A DNA stretch of 64,000 nucleotides from Balanoglossus misakiensis. Lineage: Eukaryota; Hemichordata. The notes below the pieces were generated by a model. It had not been told where the DNA came from. It saw only the letters and a program-made list of their open reading frames with translations, and searched no databases. Shown here one piece after another: positions 22,601 to 37,600 of the stretch; positions within the stretch are counted from its first letter, which is position 1; each line of letters opens with the position of its first letter. Made by a program: the position numbers and the translations under genes. Location of the stretch: the NCBI GenBank assembly GCA_040954595.2, contig CM082583.2:6758001-6822000 (forward strand), read 5' to 3'.

Positions 22601-25600
22601 AAGTAATAGCTACATGTAATTAGAGGCTGAAAGTAAAAATAAAACAATTTCTGTGTGGCAATTAATGTGGGCAATTAATAAACTATTATCGCAGATATTT
22701 GTCAAAGGTTAACAACCTTGAGTAATTTTCACAACCAAAAGAAAAACAAAACACCGAAAGTAAGATTAACTGAGCTTCAGAATGCATCCGTCACCAACAG
22801 CAAGAGCGTAATCTGGTTATATCTTTGTCTGATGACAGGGATGGTCGTCTGAAGAAGGGAGATGAGCTGTTAATGGTCAATGGACAGAGTTTGATCGGGG
22901 TGACCTACCAGCATGCAGTGGATCTACTCCGCAATGTTGGCAGTCTGATACAACTTATTGTGGCCACTAAAGTCAAGGTCAGAGATTAAAACATTTCTCT
23001 TAGACGTAGTCTTTAATATGTTAGCAACTATTGTGTTGATAAGCATTATTCACTTGCACACTGTAATGCCCTAAGAACTTCATGTGGGCTTTATGAGTGC
23101 ATGCTCAGATATGGCAACAACATAGCATCTCTCATTTTAGTGGCACGTGAACTCTTATTTGTAAGAACACTAAAGGTAACCTCAGTATTGTGTGAACCTG
23201 ATTAGACAAGATAAGATTTGTGTGTGTGTATATGTGTGTGTGGGCATGTATGCTTTGATCATGAGAAGCAAGTTTTCAAGTAAAACATAATTTCTTTTAA
23301 ATGGTAGGAACATCATGAGAGCATAAGATCAGTGAATTCATTCTCGTCAACAATGGGTAACACAAGACAAAGAAGGCAACATTGGAATGCTGTGGAAAGA
23401 GAGTCTAATTCTCAGAAAGTGATTTCTGAGAGTGGAATCAGTGACAACAGCAGACATGATGATCTGGAGACGTCGGAACAGAGTGAGCTTATGAGAGCTC
23501 TGCTATATAAGGTGAGTTATTGGGAGTGAAAAAATAAACATGAGTTAATGAAATGGCTGTTTTGTTACAGTGTTTCTTGAGATTGTAATTTTTAATAGGT
23601 TAATTATCATGTTTTGTTTTTCTTTTCAATATGACATCATCGTTTGTCGATCACATTCAGTGGTATTTTAGGAGTGTAGCTTAGGGAGTCATCAGTTCTT
23701 TTTACTTGTAAATGTTATTGTTTGAAATAAATAAAAAAACTGCAAAGAGTTGACTCTGCTGGTACATGAAAGCAGAAGAGCAGTGAAAATCCATGCGTAG
23801 TCGATATGCCACATCCTGAGTTTGAACACTAGAGTGTGCTGTTTAAAGGTGCTTGATTGAAGACCCAGATGACTTGTACTGGTTGATGGAGAACTGTGTT
23901 GAAGGTTATTTCCAGTGATGGATGGTACAGATTAGGACTGAACTTATGACATGAGACGGCAATATGCTGCTTTAATGAGAGAGGACAGAAACCTCATTTT
24001 TAATTTCACATGTGTTTGAGCAATCTTTCCGAAGGGCTTTGGTTTATTTGCATATTATGCTAATTTGACAGGGGCGCTCACGACATCTGTAACTATTGTC
24101 TATTTTTATACCACTTTTCCGCAACGCTTGAAATTGAGAATGCATAGAAATATGCATATTTAATGCTACTGGTAGGCTGGGCTGGTGTGCTTGTTTCAAG
24201 CGCTGTGATGTTTTAGCACCATGATGTAGAGTTCATAGTGGAACCCTCTTTAGTGAAAAAGCAGAGTTGGTGCTTTAGAAAAGGTTGATGTCACCATGGG
24301 ATAGTGGTTTTCAGAGCGTATATAGGCGGATTAAATACAGGTACATTTCATCTGCAGGTTTTCTTGTGTGATTTTTTTGCAACAGATACATTTTAGGAGT
24401 AAGTGTTCTTTTTGGTGTCAGAAATAGTATGGTTTGGAAACACGAGGACAAAAACATCCAGTGACCAAAAAATATTGGAATTTAGGAAAATATTGTCAGG
24501 AAAAATAGAAAATTATTGTCTGCCACAGAATAATGGAATGTGGTATGCGCATAAATTTTGACTTGCCATGCGATATCAAAATAAGTTCACACATTTGAAT
24601 GTTATTTAATGTTGAGTGTATACACCATTGATATTTTATTCTGAAATTTTTGTTATAGTTTTGGTTGTAAATGTTTACTTAAATAAACACACTCATTTTT
24701 CTGATATGCAAATGCCATGCTTTTTATGCAAACGGTGATGACATGTTTGGAACATATGGAGTCAAACCTAAATAAAAATAGCATTTCAACATGAAAGATG
24801 ATAGATGACTTAACAATGATTTCATCATATATAGTCATGCATTTGATACATAATGGGCCATATTGTTTCTGCTAACATTGCTTGCTCTTATGTAGTTATG
24901 AAATGTCTTTTTATTGTTTTTGAACTTTCAATTACCAGCATAGTTGTTGCATCATCAGTAACATGGCTATCAAAGGATATTATCAACCATAGTCATCCAC
25001 CAAGCTTTTTTATGTGTCACTGTATTTACTAACTGCAGCAGTTCTCTGTGAATTACATTGAGATAGGGGGTAACATAATTAGCATAGACTGGTAGTTTGA
25101 AAATGTCTGTTGTGTGTGTTTGACTTGAACATTATGACCCATATTTGGGGGAGAGGGGTTATGCAAGGCTATGGTTTTTGCTCCTTCTGTTGTCATGGCA
25201 ATCATGGTTGTACATATATATCAGAACAGCATGAACCTATGCCTGAGTATACACACCATTGGAGCACAGGGGGGATGAAGTACACTTTCAGCAATTTCTT
25301 TACTGACAGATAACTTTTCCGTATTTCTGTAGGACCAGGATGCCACCATGTCTAAACTCAATGCCAGCACGAGAACCGTGAGCCGGTCACCCAGTCCATC
25401 GATCATTCAGCTCATATCCCTGGAGAAGGGCTCTGGTGGGAGGGGCCTGGGTTTCAGCATCGTCGGAGGGGAAGACTCCCACAAGGGCAGAATGGGTATC
25501 TTTGTGAAGACCATCTTTTCAGCAGGTGCTGCCGGTTTGGATGGGCGACTCAAGGAAGGTTGGTTATGTTTTGTTCCTTCCTTGGGAATTTGTCAATACA

Positions 25601-28600
25601 TATACTACACTCACTATGGTGAAAAGGTGAAAGTCACACTTTAACATATTAGTCGACAAGAATTAAGTCTTGTGTGGAGTGCAATACCTGTACCTGGAAA
25701 CAACTAGCAACTTCATTTTACCCGCTACATATATATTGTAAGCAAAGGTGCAGCTGATCATAACCTGATCATAACATATTGTCTATTGTCTTTTTTTTCT
25801 CATTGAAAGGTGATGAAATTTTAGAAGTCAACGGAGAATCATTGCAAGGATTCACTCACCAACAGGCCATCAACAAGTTCAAGGTGGGTCAGACTTTCTT
25901 GAGATTTCTCTCAAATCAATCCTAAACACTATAATAATTCTAAAACGTTTAAGATGTAGCTCAGAAGATGCAATCAAGTTATCCAGTACAGTCATATCAA
26001 AAAGGCAGCTTATTCCACAACATTGGGGAGGGGGGGGGGGAATCAGGTTTTGAATATATAAAATTATCACTCAGCGTACTCCTCCCCCCCCCCCCCCACC
26101 CCCCACCCCCCACTTCATATTGGTATCAACTGAATACCATTGGAAATAAAGGGATATATACAGACTCTTTGAGAATCTAGGGGTGGACAGGTCAACATGA
26201 TTACAATAGGAACATTGAAGAAGGCATTTATCAACATATATTGACAGATTGACAGGGGGTCTTGATCTTTTTTTCCTGTTGTGACCCCAGACCCTACTAC
26301 AAGGTATAATTTAGAGAGAGCCCCGCAAAGGTCAGTATGCTGCTGCACTTTTTCAAAAGCTGAGTAATTCATTTGACAAGTTGGGACAAAATGAGCAGAG
26401 GATGTGGTCTGTGTTACTGTTAGCTTGGTCTGTGCTTCACCGAAGTGTTTAGCATTGTGAACCCGGTTGACTTGGTTACGTAGGAATGTTTTGTAGATTC
26501 TGGAATAGGGTTGAACCGGGGACAGTTTTAGCCAGGGCAGGAAGTGTATCACTCCACAGGTCATATGGTGGCTCAGTTTGAACTTCACATCTGAAATGAC
26601 TGTTCTTGTGATTAATATCACCAGAAGGTAAATGTTGATGAGTTTATATTATCACGATGTGGGCATTGCGTAAATCATGCGCCTTGTAATGTATGAATTA
26701 GTCAGGGTTCCTATTGGTGACATCAGCGTATGCTGTGATTTATGTTTTCAACACTGAAATACGGCTACCGCAGACACCGCCATGTAGAAACACCCCACCC
26801 ATTGTGTTATTTCATCTTCTCACAAGTACTGTATAAGCAAAAAATCAAATTAAACTCTTTTGAAAAAAATATATATATTAATCTTATACTGTATTCTCTA
26901 ACTTCGTGAATATGGTTGGATTTATTTACATTAGATTGTCCGAGTATACTATACTACAGTAGTCAGTCAGAAAACTAAAAATATTCCAATTACATTTCAG
27001 AGAAATTTGGTCCAAATTTCACATAATTAATTCTTGTCCAAGCTCAGTGAATCAAAGCTGTTTATTTCAGTAATTTTTGTGTCATATTTAGGAATTTTTA
27101 TTTGTTGTGTTAACTGAAACATTGTTGAATGTGTTTACACTTCATATTAATGTTTGAGTTTATTTGTCATATGCAAACAGCATTGAATTCCGTTTATTAT
27201 TGTGTAACTATGCAGCAGTTACAGGTACTTGTTAATAATGAATAAATTTAATTAACAATCTTGTGTTATTCCAAACACATTTCAGTGCTACCATAAACAA
27301 AGGTGTTGACACAACCTCTTCAGACTGATAACTGTGATCTTTTTTACACTGATTTTGGCCCCAAATATTTTTTTTCTGAAGCTGTTTGTTTTATACCAAA
27401 TGCAGACATGTAGATGAAAACTACAGTTTTGCCTCCTATTGTAGATCAAATCAAGGAAACCATTGAATGTTCATTAAATAGTTTTCTATTTTAAAATTTT
27501 CATAAATCTGTTTGATATGAATTGAGACTAGGTGAGATTTTTTGATGTAAAACCTAACTAGAAATGTGGAAGTGAGACGTTATTGGTCATGAGTGGGATT
27601 GAAACCTAGGCTATATTATTGGATTTTCTGAGTTTTGCTAATTAAAACTTTATCCAGGATAATAAATTAAATTTTCCGATTTTTTTTTTAGGAGAGGGAG
27701 GTGTTTTAAATCCCAGTAAGAATTGGGTCTGAATCTTTGAAATAGCGCTATTTAAAAAGCTTTGTGTTACACGAAATGCCTTGTGAATGACTTCTAGTAA
27801 TGTGATAGTTTGAGCATTCAGTTTCTGAGTGCACAGGCCTTCAGCAAGCTAAACAGTTATACTGCATTCACCAGACCTGATTAACACATAGGAACTTGCC
27901 CATGTGTTGATCTGGTGTCAAAAGCAAATGTGGTTTGGACAGAGTTGTGTGAAAATGATCATGGACCCATAACAGATAGTGGTGTATCATCACAGTGAGT
28001 TAGGTATTTTTCAACCAACTGCATCGCATCAGTCATGCAAACTTGCATGGTTTTAATTCGATGTTTGTATCGATCCAGTGTTAGACAATGTTAGTCATTT
28101 CAAGACCTGTCTCAGTTCTAAAGTTTGCTCGCCAGTAAACAGTCCATGGGCATTGTACTGATTGTTGCTATCTGCCGGTCTCTGATAATGTCGGGGCATA
28201 AACAGATGTTTCCTGATAATTTCAAGTCTGCTAACCTTTAACAGAAGCTGTGTAAGATTACGGCATTCGACGTTGCCACTGGACTGGCATTACAGCGTTG
28301 TCACACGTCCATCACTGATTCTGCAAATTCATCCTTCATAATATTGACTGGCGTTCTTTTACCTGTCATTGGCAGCAAACCAAGAAAGGATTTGTGACGT
28401 TGACCGTCAGGAGCCGAGAGACACCCATCCACTCCCCGAGACACAGCCCAGGACAATCACCGCTAAGCACCCGGTCAGGGACACCCAATCACACACCTGT
28501 AGGCACACTGAGGCAGTTCAACAACAGGTACAGTACATGTAGAAATCTAAGCTGTATTTCACGGCAATGTTTTGCCACCAAGTCATACATCTCATTCATT

Positions 28601-31600
28601 TGCATTTCCTCATCACCAACTCTAACTAAGAAATTGTTCTACAAAACTAATAACTAGGTGTAAATTGAGAAAGATAAAAACAAGTTTAAAATATTATCGC
28701 TCTAATTTGTCAAATTTCAAATAGCTTTCGGTTTAAAACACCAATCCTATATTGCTATTTTGAAATATTTATCAAGTTAATCCATTTGCTTTTAGATAAA
28801 CCTGATAAAAAATCTGCACACTTTAATATTTGCAGTTCATACCATGAAGGTCCGCCAGTAACACGTTTTCTCTCAGCAGTCATTTTCATAAATTGAAACA
28901 ATTTCCCTTTATTTGTTGAAATTAGAAATAATCTTGGTGCTCAAGTTGTCATTTTAAGAAAAATAGATCTCCAGTGATGAATATCTGGAGTTCATATTGG
29001 CCAGTATAGAAACAAATAGATATAGGACCCCAGCTTGGAGTTAATTGTCATACGTGTGGGGGAGGGGGAGGGCATTGGTTAGGGTTTTCTTCTAGGCAGA
29101 GGAATGTCACCTTAGTTTGTGTGGAATGGAGGGTGAAGTCGCCGTGGCATTGTCATGCAAATGATCCCCACTTTAAGCAAATCACTGGTGGGCATTCTGT
29201 GCTTTGCTCTGCCAGGTTACAAAGAGACGCCACACAACACAGTGGTATTGTTTGGAACCTTTCTTTGGTTATAGACATCGGGAGAGAAATGATCGGCCAA
29301 TCCAAATCATGTGTTTCAGTCATGTACGATTGGAATCGCAAATTGTAAGCTCCGGCTACGACCCGGACATGAAGATTGTTACGTCCACAGCCATGTGTGA
29401 GATTAGTGATTTCTGAAACGATTGTAGTGGGTTTTTGACTTCTACATTGAGAAGACTTGTATGGAATTTCTCAAATAGTGGGCAGACTGCCAAGAACGTA
29501 CACAAGAAAAGTATGTAGCCCTTACAGATGGGCAAAGTAAGCTATAAAAATTGCAGTGTGTACTTAATTATAGCTCGTATCATTTGTGCCCCATTAGGAA
29601 ATAATCTGTGTCACTTTAAAATGTATAGGTGCCAGTCACATAATTAAGCCAACAAATTTGCATATCTGAAATTCTCACAGACTGGTCCGATATTGTCTAT
29701 AGAAGAATGCGGAAAATGGTCCCTACTGTTTATAAATTTCAGAATGTGGGCAAATCAGGCGTGCTTTCCTTTTGTTCCCACATGAATATCTTGGCCCGGA
29801 TCCAGGTGACTTGGAGTCGTTGTCCCAAATCTCTGAATGCCACTTTTGTGTGTGCATTTCCATTTTGTTTACGCTGCCTTTGGTTTGCATATCAATCTGC
29901 AGATCGCCCGACGCAACAATAGGGGCGGACATGTCTGAGCCATTGCAAACAGCCGTCGATATTACGTCAGGTGAAGTCAGCTTGGCAGCACCGGGAACTT
30001 CAGCTCTCCGGGACAATCCGACGACTACCCCAAGCAAATTGTATGATGTCACCCTCATTAAAGGTAAGGAGTCCCCCCCCCCCAAGTAATCTTCCATTGT
30101 TTGGAATGTTCTTGTGTCAATGTCATTACTTCCCTACTGCAGGCCGGAGCAGTATTTGCCAATCATGATTGATATCCCAGTTGGTATAATACTGCAGACT
30201 TATGGCAGGATTAAACTATACGAGAAAATCCTGTCAATGTCATCTACTGTTCTTCAGGTTGAATACCTTGTAATACTCTCTGCTGAAAAACGGAGGGTGA
30301 TCATGACTGGAGTAAGATTATGATCCACAGCAGTATTTTAAAATATATAGCAGTATGTGTCGAAACTTAGGGATTCTTATAATAAGAATTGTCACCATAT
30401 TGGCTCCAGTGAGAATCAGCAAAACGTTTAGACCATATGTACCGTCAGCCATTTCTTACCTAAGCCCCTAAAGCATGCATGCCTTTATTTATCCCTCATG
30501 AAACAAAAAAAGGGTAGTGACCAACTGAAGTTTATACACTAACAGTAACTTTGTTGCCATTCATTGGGTGTGTACAGTACTGGGTAGCTAGGATTCTGGA
30601 TGACAACACTATTGACGAAGAATGCGGAGTGTCGTCTATTGTCAACACAGCATACCCCAGAGTTTCATACTCTGTAACCTTGGTTTTGCCTCTATAAACT
30701 TGGTGGGGAGAACCTTGACTTTGTGTGACAGCGTCAATCAATTCGGTCCACATTTCATCCCAGCTAAATCTAAAATTTTGGTTTTACTCTGAATTATTTT
30801 TTAACAGAAAAAGGAATCAGCCTTGGTATTGGTGTCATCTGTCTAGATCTGCCAGAGGGTGAAAAAGGAATATTTATTCAACATTTGGCCGATAATTCTC
30901 CCGCGAAACTTGATGGACATATAAAGTGAGTATGAGTGCATATAGTTCTTTTGTTACTCTGTCATAAATATCAAGATAGTTTGGTTACCATGGTAATAGC
31001 TTAATAACATAACTATTGGACCATGGCCGAGCTAACATTTTCGGTTGGTTCTTTTTGGTCGTAAATGTTGATCTGTTAACATTACGTGTGAGAAAAGTTT
31101 GTATATTCTGTTAACAACAGTGGTGAGTGACACACACCATTGTTTTCGATGATATGAATATATCTGAATGCATGACAATGGGGTAAAAATAAATCTTTTC
31201 TTCTGTTATTCTTGAGGCTAGATTTATGACCTTACAAACCAAAAACAGTCTAATTGTCTGTCGACAAACATTTAATACAACATTCCTGGTTTGTGAGAAC
31301 ACAATTCAAAATGTCCACACTTAGCCGTGAACTACAGTATTAGGATTTTAAAAAAGTAGGATTGAAAAGAAATCCTTGAAAGAGAGATTGAACACGTAAA
31401 CATACTTCAGGCAATGTACTTTAATGTAAAAACCTGGTGAAGGTGCGTTTTCTATTGAGAGAAAAGGGAGAGTATGAGGTGGTCGATTACAGCAACGTGA
31501 GGTCAGTGAGGAGGGGCGTGTTTGCTGTTTTCCGGATCAGACCCCAATGGACAGGGTCTCCACATAGATTCTTTACACCCACAATGGTATGAGATCACAG

Positions 31601-34600
31601 AGACCGTTGCGACAAGGACACCTGTAGACTGCAGAGGCTGTTTTTCTTCTTCTCTGAATACGCCTGGCCATCAGAGTAATTCACATCAATTAATCAATAG
31701 GCCATGTCAAATTAAAGATTGCCACAATGTCGTAGACATCATCTTGAGGTCATCGGACAGTGTTGTCATTGTGTAATTTCAAGGAATAAAGTGCGTTTTG
31801 ATGTTCTTTCATTACGACGACTTTTACCTGGTTGTTTTTATAGGTGTGTCCTTTTTTTGGCCTTTAATACTGTGGCCATTTATTTTAGGTATTGTGTACT
31901 TAACAGTTAGTCAGACCAGCTGTATGACTTGTTGGTTGGTAGTTTATTTTATCACTGCAATCAAGAATTTTCAACATTTGAATGTGTATTTTAAACAGTA
32001 CAGTTATCAGTTTCTGTTGATTTGTTCATCAACTTCTTTTTTTCATCATTTCAGTCGTGGCGACCAGATCCTTGCCGTTAATGGTCACAGCCTTGTTAAT
32101 GTGTCGTTAACCGAAGCTCACCGAGTCTACGGCGCACTGCAACCAGGACAGGTCCATCTGCAAATGATGGCGGATCCAAACCCTCAGGTACGGCATACAC
32201 AGCTCTGTCAAAATCGTCAATGATTTACATTCAGTTCTGAATCAGGAGAGAGTGCAGTTGTAGTTTATTGACACCATTAGTGTATTTTCAAAAGGAAGGC
32301 ATCACTGTCTATGTTATTTTGTTACTTTTTGTTTCGTGAGAAGTTCTTTTAAGTTTCAGTAAAACCCCAAAGACACTTGCATGGTGTTGAAAGCTAGGAG
32401 CATTAATTGCTCTCTAGTTGGTAGACTTACCAGTGATGTTTCATCTCCAAATGTCATTTCGTTGTCTGAATATAAAGTTTGAGCAGCATACGCTTTGTAA
32501 GTCTACTCACAGACTGTCTATGGTTTACTCAGTTATAGAAATTGTTACAAGGAAATACTCCAAGTCATCAATTTTCAAGAATTTATTTCTATCTCCTCCC
32601 ATCAACATGTTGCAGTTGTTCACAGAGATTTCTCTCATGTCATTTAAATTTCTGCTTTTTTCAGGTTTTCAATGACAATTCATCTACGGCTGAAGTCAGA
32701 GGTCTTACACCATCACCTCACCCAGACAATGAAATGAATACCCCTCCACAGGTACCAGATCAAGGTGTGTAGCGTTCCTCTTTTGAGAAGGATATACCCC
32801 ACAAAGTTTAATGACAAACTGTTAAATGTGAGGATTTTCTTCATGACAAATATCGCTCCATAAAGATGACAGTATATGCTTCCCTATAATGTTTGGTTTC
32901 ATTGAAAGGCGAATTGTTCAATAAATTGTCTGGAGATGAAATGGTACCGTAATGTTGTCAGGGTGTTTTTCCAGAGTAAATCAAAAAAAGTTTTTTTTAT
33001 TGAACAATGGCTACTTTTTCCCTTGACAGATGAAACAGTCATAAGAACAAGTTCACCAAGTCTTCTCAAGTCGAATTTGATTCAGTCACAGGTATGTACA
33101 TGTGTGTGGGTTTCTGCAGAGAACTTCATCATTGTACATGAACAGTATATTGCTTTTACCATGTGATCATTCTAGAGTTACAGCCGAAATTATGAAAGGT
33201 CGCCGATTCAATATGTGATCTAGACGTCCTGTGTGCACTGAACACACGATGTGTTTATCTAACACAAACAACAGAACCTCTCATAAAAGAGATGCGGTAT
33301 CATTAGACTAATTACAGATGGTAGTCTGGAAACACGCTCCCCCTCAGAGAGAGTTGTTTACTTGGGTACACTCTCAACATAAAGCGTATACACTTTGAGA
33401 TTAAACTTTGACATCCGTGTTGAGAGTGTACCCAAGTAAACAACTCTCTCTGAGGGGGAGCGTGTTTCCAGACTACCATCTGTAATTAGTCTAATGATAC
33501 CGCATCTCTTTTATGAGAGGTTCTGTTGTTTGTGTTAGATAAACACATCGTGTGTTCAGTGCACACAGGACGTCTAGATCACATATTGAATCGGCGACCT
33601 TTCATAATTTCGGCTGTATCAGTTAGTGTTCACATTGCTGAGATTATCTGTTACATGCTTTCTTCTTCGTTATAAATTTATGCAGCCTGTGCAATCAGTT
33701 AAACGTGTCAGATGGCTTCTACCGGTATGTTACGAGTTACGACATAATTATCACCCAGCATGCATTTCAACAACTAGACCCGATTTTTATTCAAATCTTC
33801 CCAGCTTGCATTGATGTCCCAAGGAATGTGAGAGGTCGTTGAACCCCTCTTTCAAGTACAGCATGATAATTACCTTCATCCATGCATGCATGAGCACTTT
33901 TTGTAGTCTGCACCACGAAAATTAGAATTTGTGACAAACAGTTGCTCAAGGAATCATTTGAATTGACTGTTTTTTAAGAGCAAAGCAAGAATTAAAAAAA
34001 AACTTAAGGTGACACAGCAAAATCTTTAGATAACTGAGCTAAATTTCCAAATTCAACCAACCATTTTAATCAGAAGCTGGTACTTTCTTATCTATATCAC
34101 AGCGGCCAATTTCGAAAACTTCACTTCATATTTTCTGGTTGAGTTTCCATTGTACATGTACATGAATGTGAATTACACTTCACCTTGTTTGAACAATGCA
34201 TGGTATTCCCAGCTGGGTGTAACCTGTCTCTATTGATATCCGTTCCCATACTTGTCTATGGAGCTATTCTCTGGCGAAATCTCCTATCTACAAATATTCA
34301 CCCTTTTGTTGTCTTTTACCTCTTTCAACTCCCATGTTATTTTAGTCCACTGTAATCCCGTCAACATCTTCACACACTACAAAACTCAATCTCGTGGAGG
34401 GCTATGGGTGAAAGCTCTTGTAGTTTGAAAAAAATCTTCAAAAATCAAATTTTTTACTGGTTTGTGTTTCCATAACAACTGCCAATGTCAGTCATAACTG
34501 ATTTAGTCGTGTGATGCCTGTAATGTGCACACATTTCTGTGGACGTGCTGACCGATGGTAATATGTAATGGCTGTCTTTTATCAAAGAATAAACAAGATC

Positions 34601-37600
34601 AAAATCTGCCATTTATCAGATTCTAAAAAAACACAATATTATCGATGGTGCAATTTGTTACTTTTCATTGATTTTGTACATTGAAGTCAGATTCGGTGAC
34701 CCTTCTTTGGGAAAAAGTCTTGAAACTGTAGAAAGAGAAATAACCTCTTTACATTGCTTTTGGATTGTCACAGTTCACAGGGCAAAGGTTCAGTAAATTA
34801 GATTTGTTGATTATATTTTGCTGTTTTTATCTTATTGAGGAAGTAGAATTTTGGTTATCGCAGTTGACATGGTATATAATAGCTTGTGTAGTATGTTGTT
34901 TTTGCTTTATCATGACATTTTGCTGGATTTTCTGTTCATTTAGGACTACCCCAGTACTGATTCAGAGCTGGCACAAATCAATGCCGACACGTCCAATCAG
35001 AGTCCATCCGTAGCTGTCAATCAGTCATCTCCAGCCAATCAGGTGCCAAGTCTCTCAGGATCACAGAAAGGATACTTCAGCAGTTCTGAAACCAGCGGGA
35101 GTGTGGAAGATGGAAAGAGGATCGACCCGGAGAAGCCGGAGTTCCTTGGAAGTGGAACGTATAGCAGCGGGAATGACGGATCTGGTTGGGAGCCTGGATA
35201 TTTGCCGTCGGATGCCAGCACAGAAAACAGCGAAGACGAAGGAATAGATCAGGAAAAGCCCCAAAGGAGCCTTTCCAGCAGTGGGTCTGGCAGAAGCACA
35301 CCAGCTTCCTGTGCCAGCGGGTCTGGTAGGAGTACGCCGGCATCTTGTGCCAGCAATAAAAGTGACGTCAGTCTAGATTTGGCTGCTCAGTACGCAAGAC
35401 AACTTAGTGCAATGGACGACAAAGTCAGTGATGATGACGGTGGTGGTGATGATGATGTAACAGAAACTGACGAGTTTAGGCCGGTAGCGCATTTCAACGA
35501 CGGTACAATCTCCACCAACGCCTCCACTTTGATGTCTCTTGGGGCGTCGTCGCACGAAGACAAAGTGATCAACCAGGGACCCATTGCCATCCTGGAACTG
35601 AAGCGGGATGAAGGTGAGAGGTTAGGAATGGGGCTCAAGATCAATGGCGAGCGCGGCAGTCCGGCGGTCGTCGATTCGGTTTTCGTGTCCTCGGTGACCC
35701 CGAACGGACCGGCCGACAGAGCGGAGGGAGGGCAGACTGGACTGACGGTGGGCGACGAGATACTTAATGTGAATGGGCATAACATCAAAGAACTGTGCTA
35801 CGCTGAGGTGGTGAAACTCTTCCAGGATCTTCCTTTGTACTCTCAAATCATATTAGCGCGGGGGGAGATGGTGCTGGAGGAAACGTTAGATCAAAATGGA
35901 GGAACGTTCGATCAGAATGAAGAAACGTTAGATCGGACCGAATCGTACAGATCGTGGACGGGAACAGAGTCTCTTGAACAAACTATGGATGACGCTGACA
36001 TTCAGGAAATCGTTTCCCCGGATGAAGGACAAGAAAGTCAAAGTTATGTGGAAAGTCTAGAGGAACAGGAACAGTGGGCCAAAGTGGAGGAAAAGCTGAT
36101 AGAATCCGTCAATTCTCAGGAAAACACACCGTTGGATTGTGTCAGAACACCATTGAGTACGATGGAAGAATTGGAATGGCAAAAAGTGGACACCTCACCT
36201 AGAGCAAAGACATCAGACTTTCCAACACCAGAAGGATTTGAGATCGTTGAATGTGTCTTAAATAAACCTGCAGATGCAGTATTAGGACTTTGTATTGTCT
36301 CTAGCAAACCCCCAACAGATGGCTACGTTCAGGTTGGTATACTTTTCATGAAAGTTAATTGAGCTTTTTTTGTAAGTGTTACTGTTTTGTTAATGTGTAT
36401 AAGCTGCCACTCAGCAATGGTACATCACAAAACCTAGAGCTGAACCGACCTTTCTTTGATACCATTGACCTTGTCTGGCTTCATCTGACCTTGAATGAAC
36501 TGATCTCATGAAACAGTCATGTACCTTGACCTGACTTCGTTTGACCTATATCGGTGCCTTGACCTGATCTAACCTCACTTGAGCCGATTGCTACCTCAAA
36601 CTGACCCCATCTGACCCGACTGAACCTGACCCGAACAAATTGACCTGATTCAGACAAAAAATAATCGATGCAGTGGAATGAGAATCCACTTTCTCCTCTT
36701 CATAAATAAGTATTTGTTATCCTTCCCTAATACTTTTTGGATAATCTACTACAGGTTAGGCGCATACTGGCCGACAGTGTTTGCTCAAGGGACCCCAAAG
36801 TTCAAGTTGGAGATAGACTGGTCTCTATCAACGGACATGCGCTTTACAACTCAACCATGACTAATGCTTTAGAACTACTTAAACAGAACACTGAACAGGT
36901 GAAAATTGTTTTACTGAGAGACACAGGGACCGGCAAACACAACGTCCCAGAAGACTCAAGCAGCCAAAGCAGTCTGCAGGACAAGGAAGGAACCGTGTCT
37001 GCTAGTCCGTCCCTGGAGCTGAACTTTGATGACGATGATGATGAAGAAGATATAGGAGATCTTTTGATGCTAGAGACAGAGGTTGATGATGAGAATATGG
37101 AGGAGAAAGAAGAGGAGGAGGAGGAGAGAGGGGACGAAGTCGTGAAAAGAAAAGAGGAGGCACTTGAAGAAGTAGGCCATGAAAATATTGAAAGAGAAGA
37201 ACCTGTTTGTTTGATTCCAACACAGGCAACCCCAGTAAACACCGAGAAAGTGGAGGAAGCTGGAGATATTGACTTTGAAGCAGCAAACGAGAATTGGGAT
37301 GTGCCGGTAACAGATATCGATGCGTTGTTGGCAGCTGATGAAGATATTGCACAACCGTCGTCATCACCGAGGCCGAAGAGTCCCGTGAAGGATGATTTAG
37401 ACCAGGGTAGTGTTTCTGTATCTGCGAGCAGTTCAAGATCGGAAAGTCCAGTGAAAGTTCTGGATGAATTCGAGGATGGTGATGACGATGATATCTCAGC
37501 CCCGCCTCCTCTACCGGATGCTCCTGCACCGCCCCTGCCAGTAAGTCTGCCGCCGATGCTGTCTTCCGATGTGGACCCGGCAGAAGAGATCGCGGTGTCT

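Noticed and set aside
26115-26621. Minus-strand ORF of 168 codons in intron 7
   Set aside because: No recognisable domain or transposase/reverse-transcriptase motif; could be a TE relic but cannot be supported.
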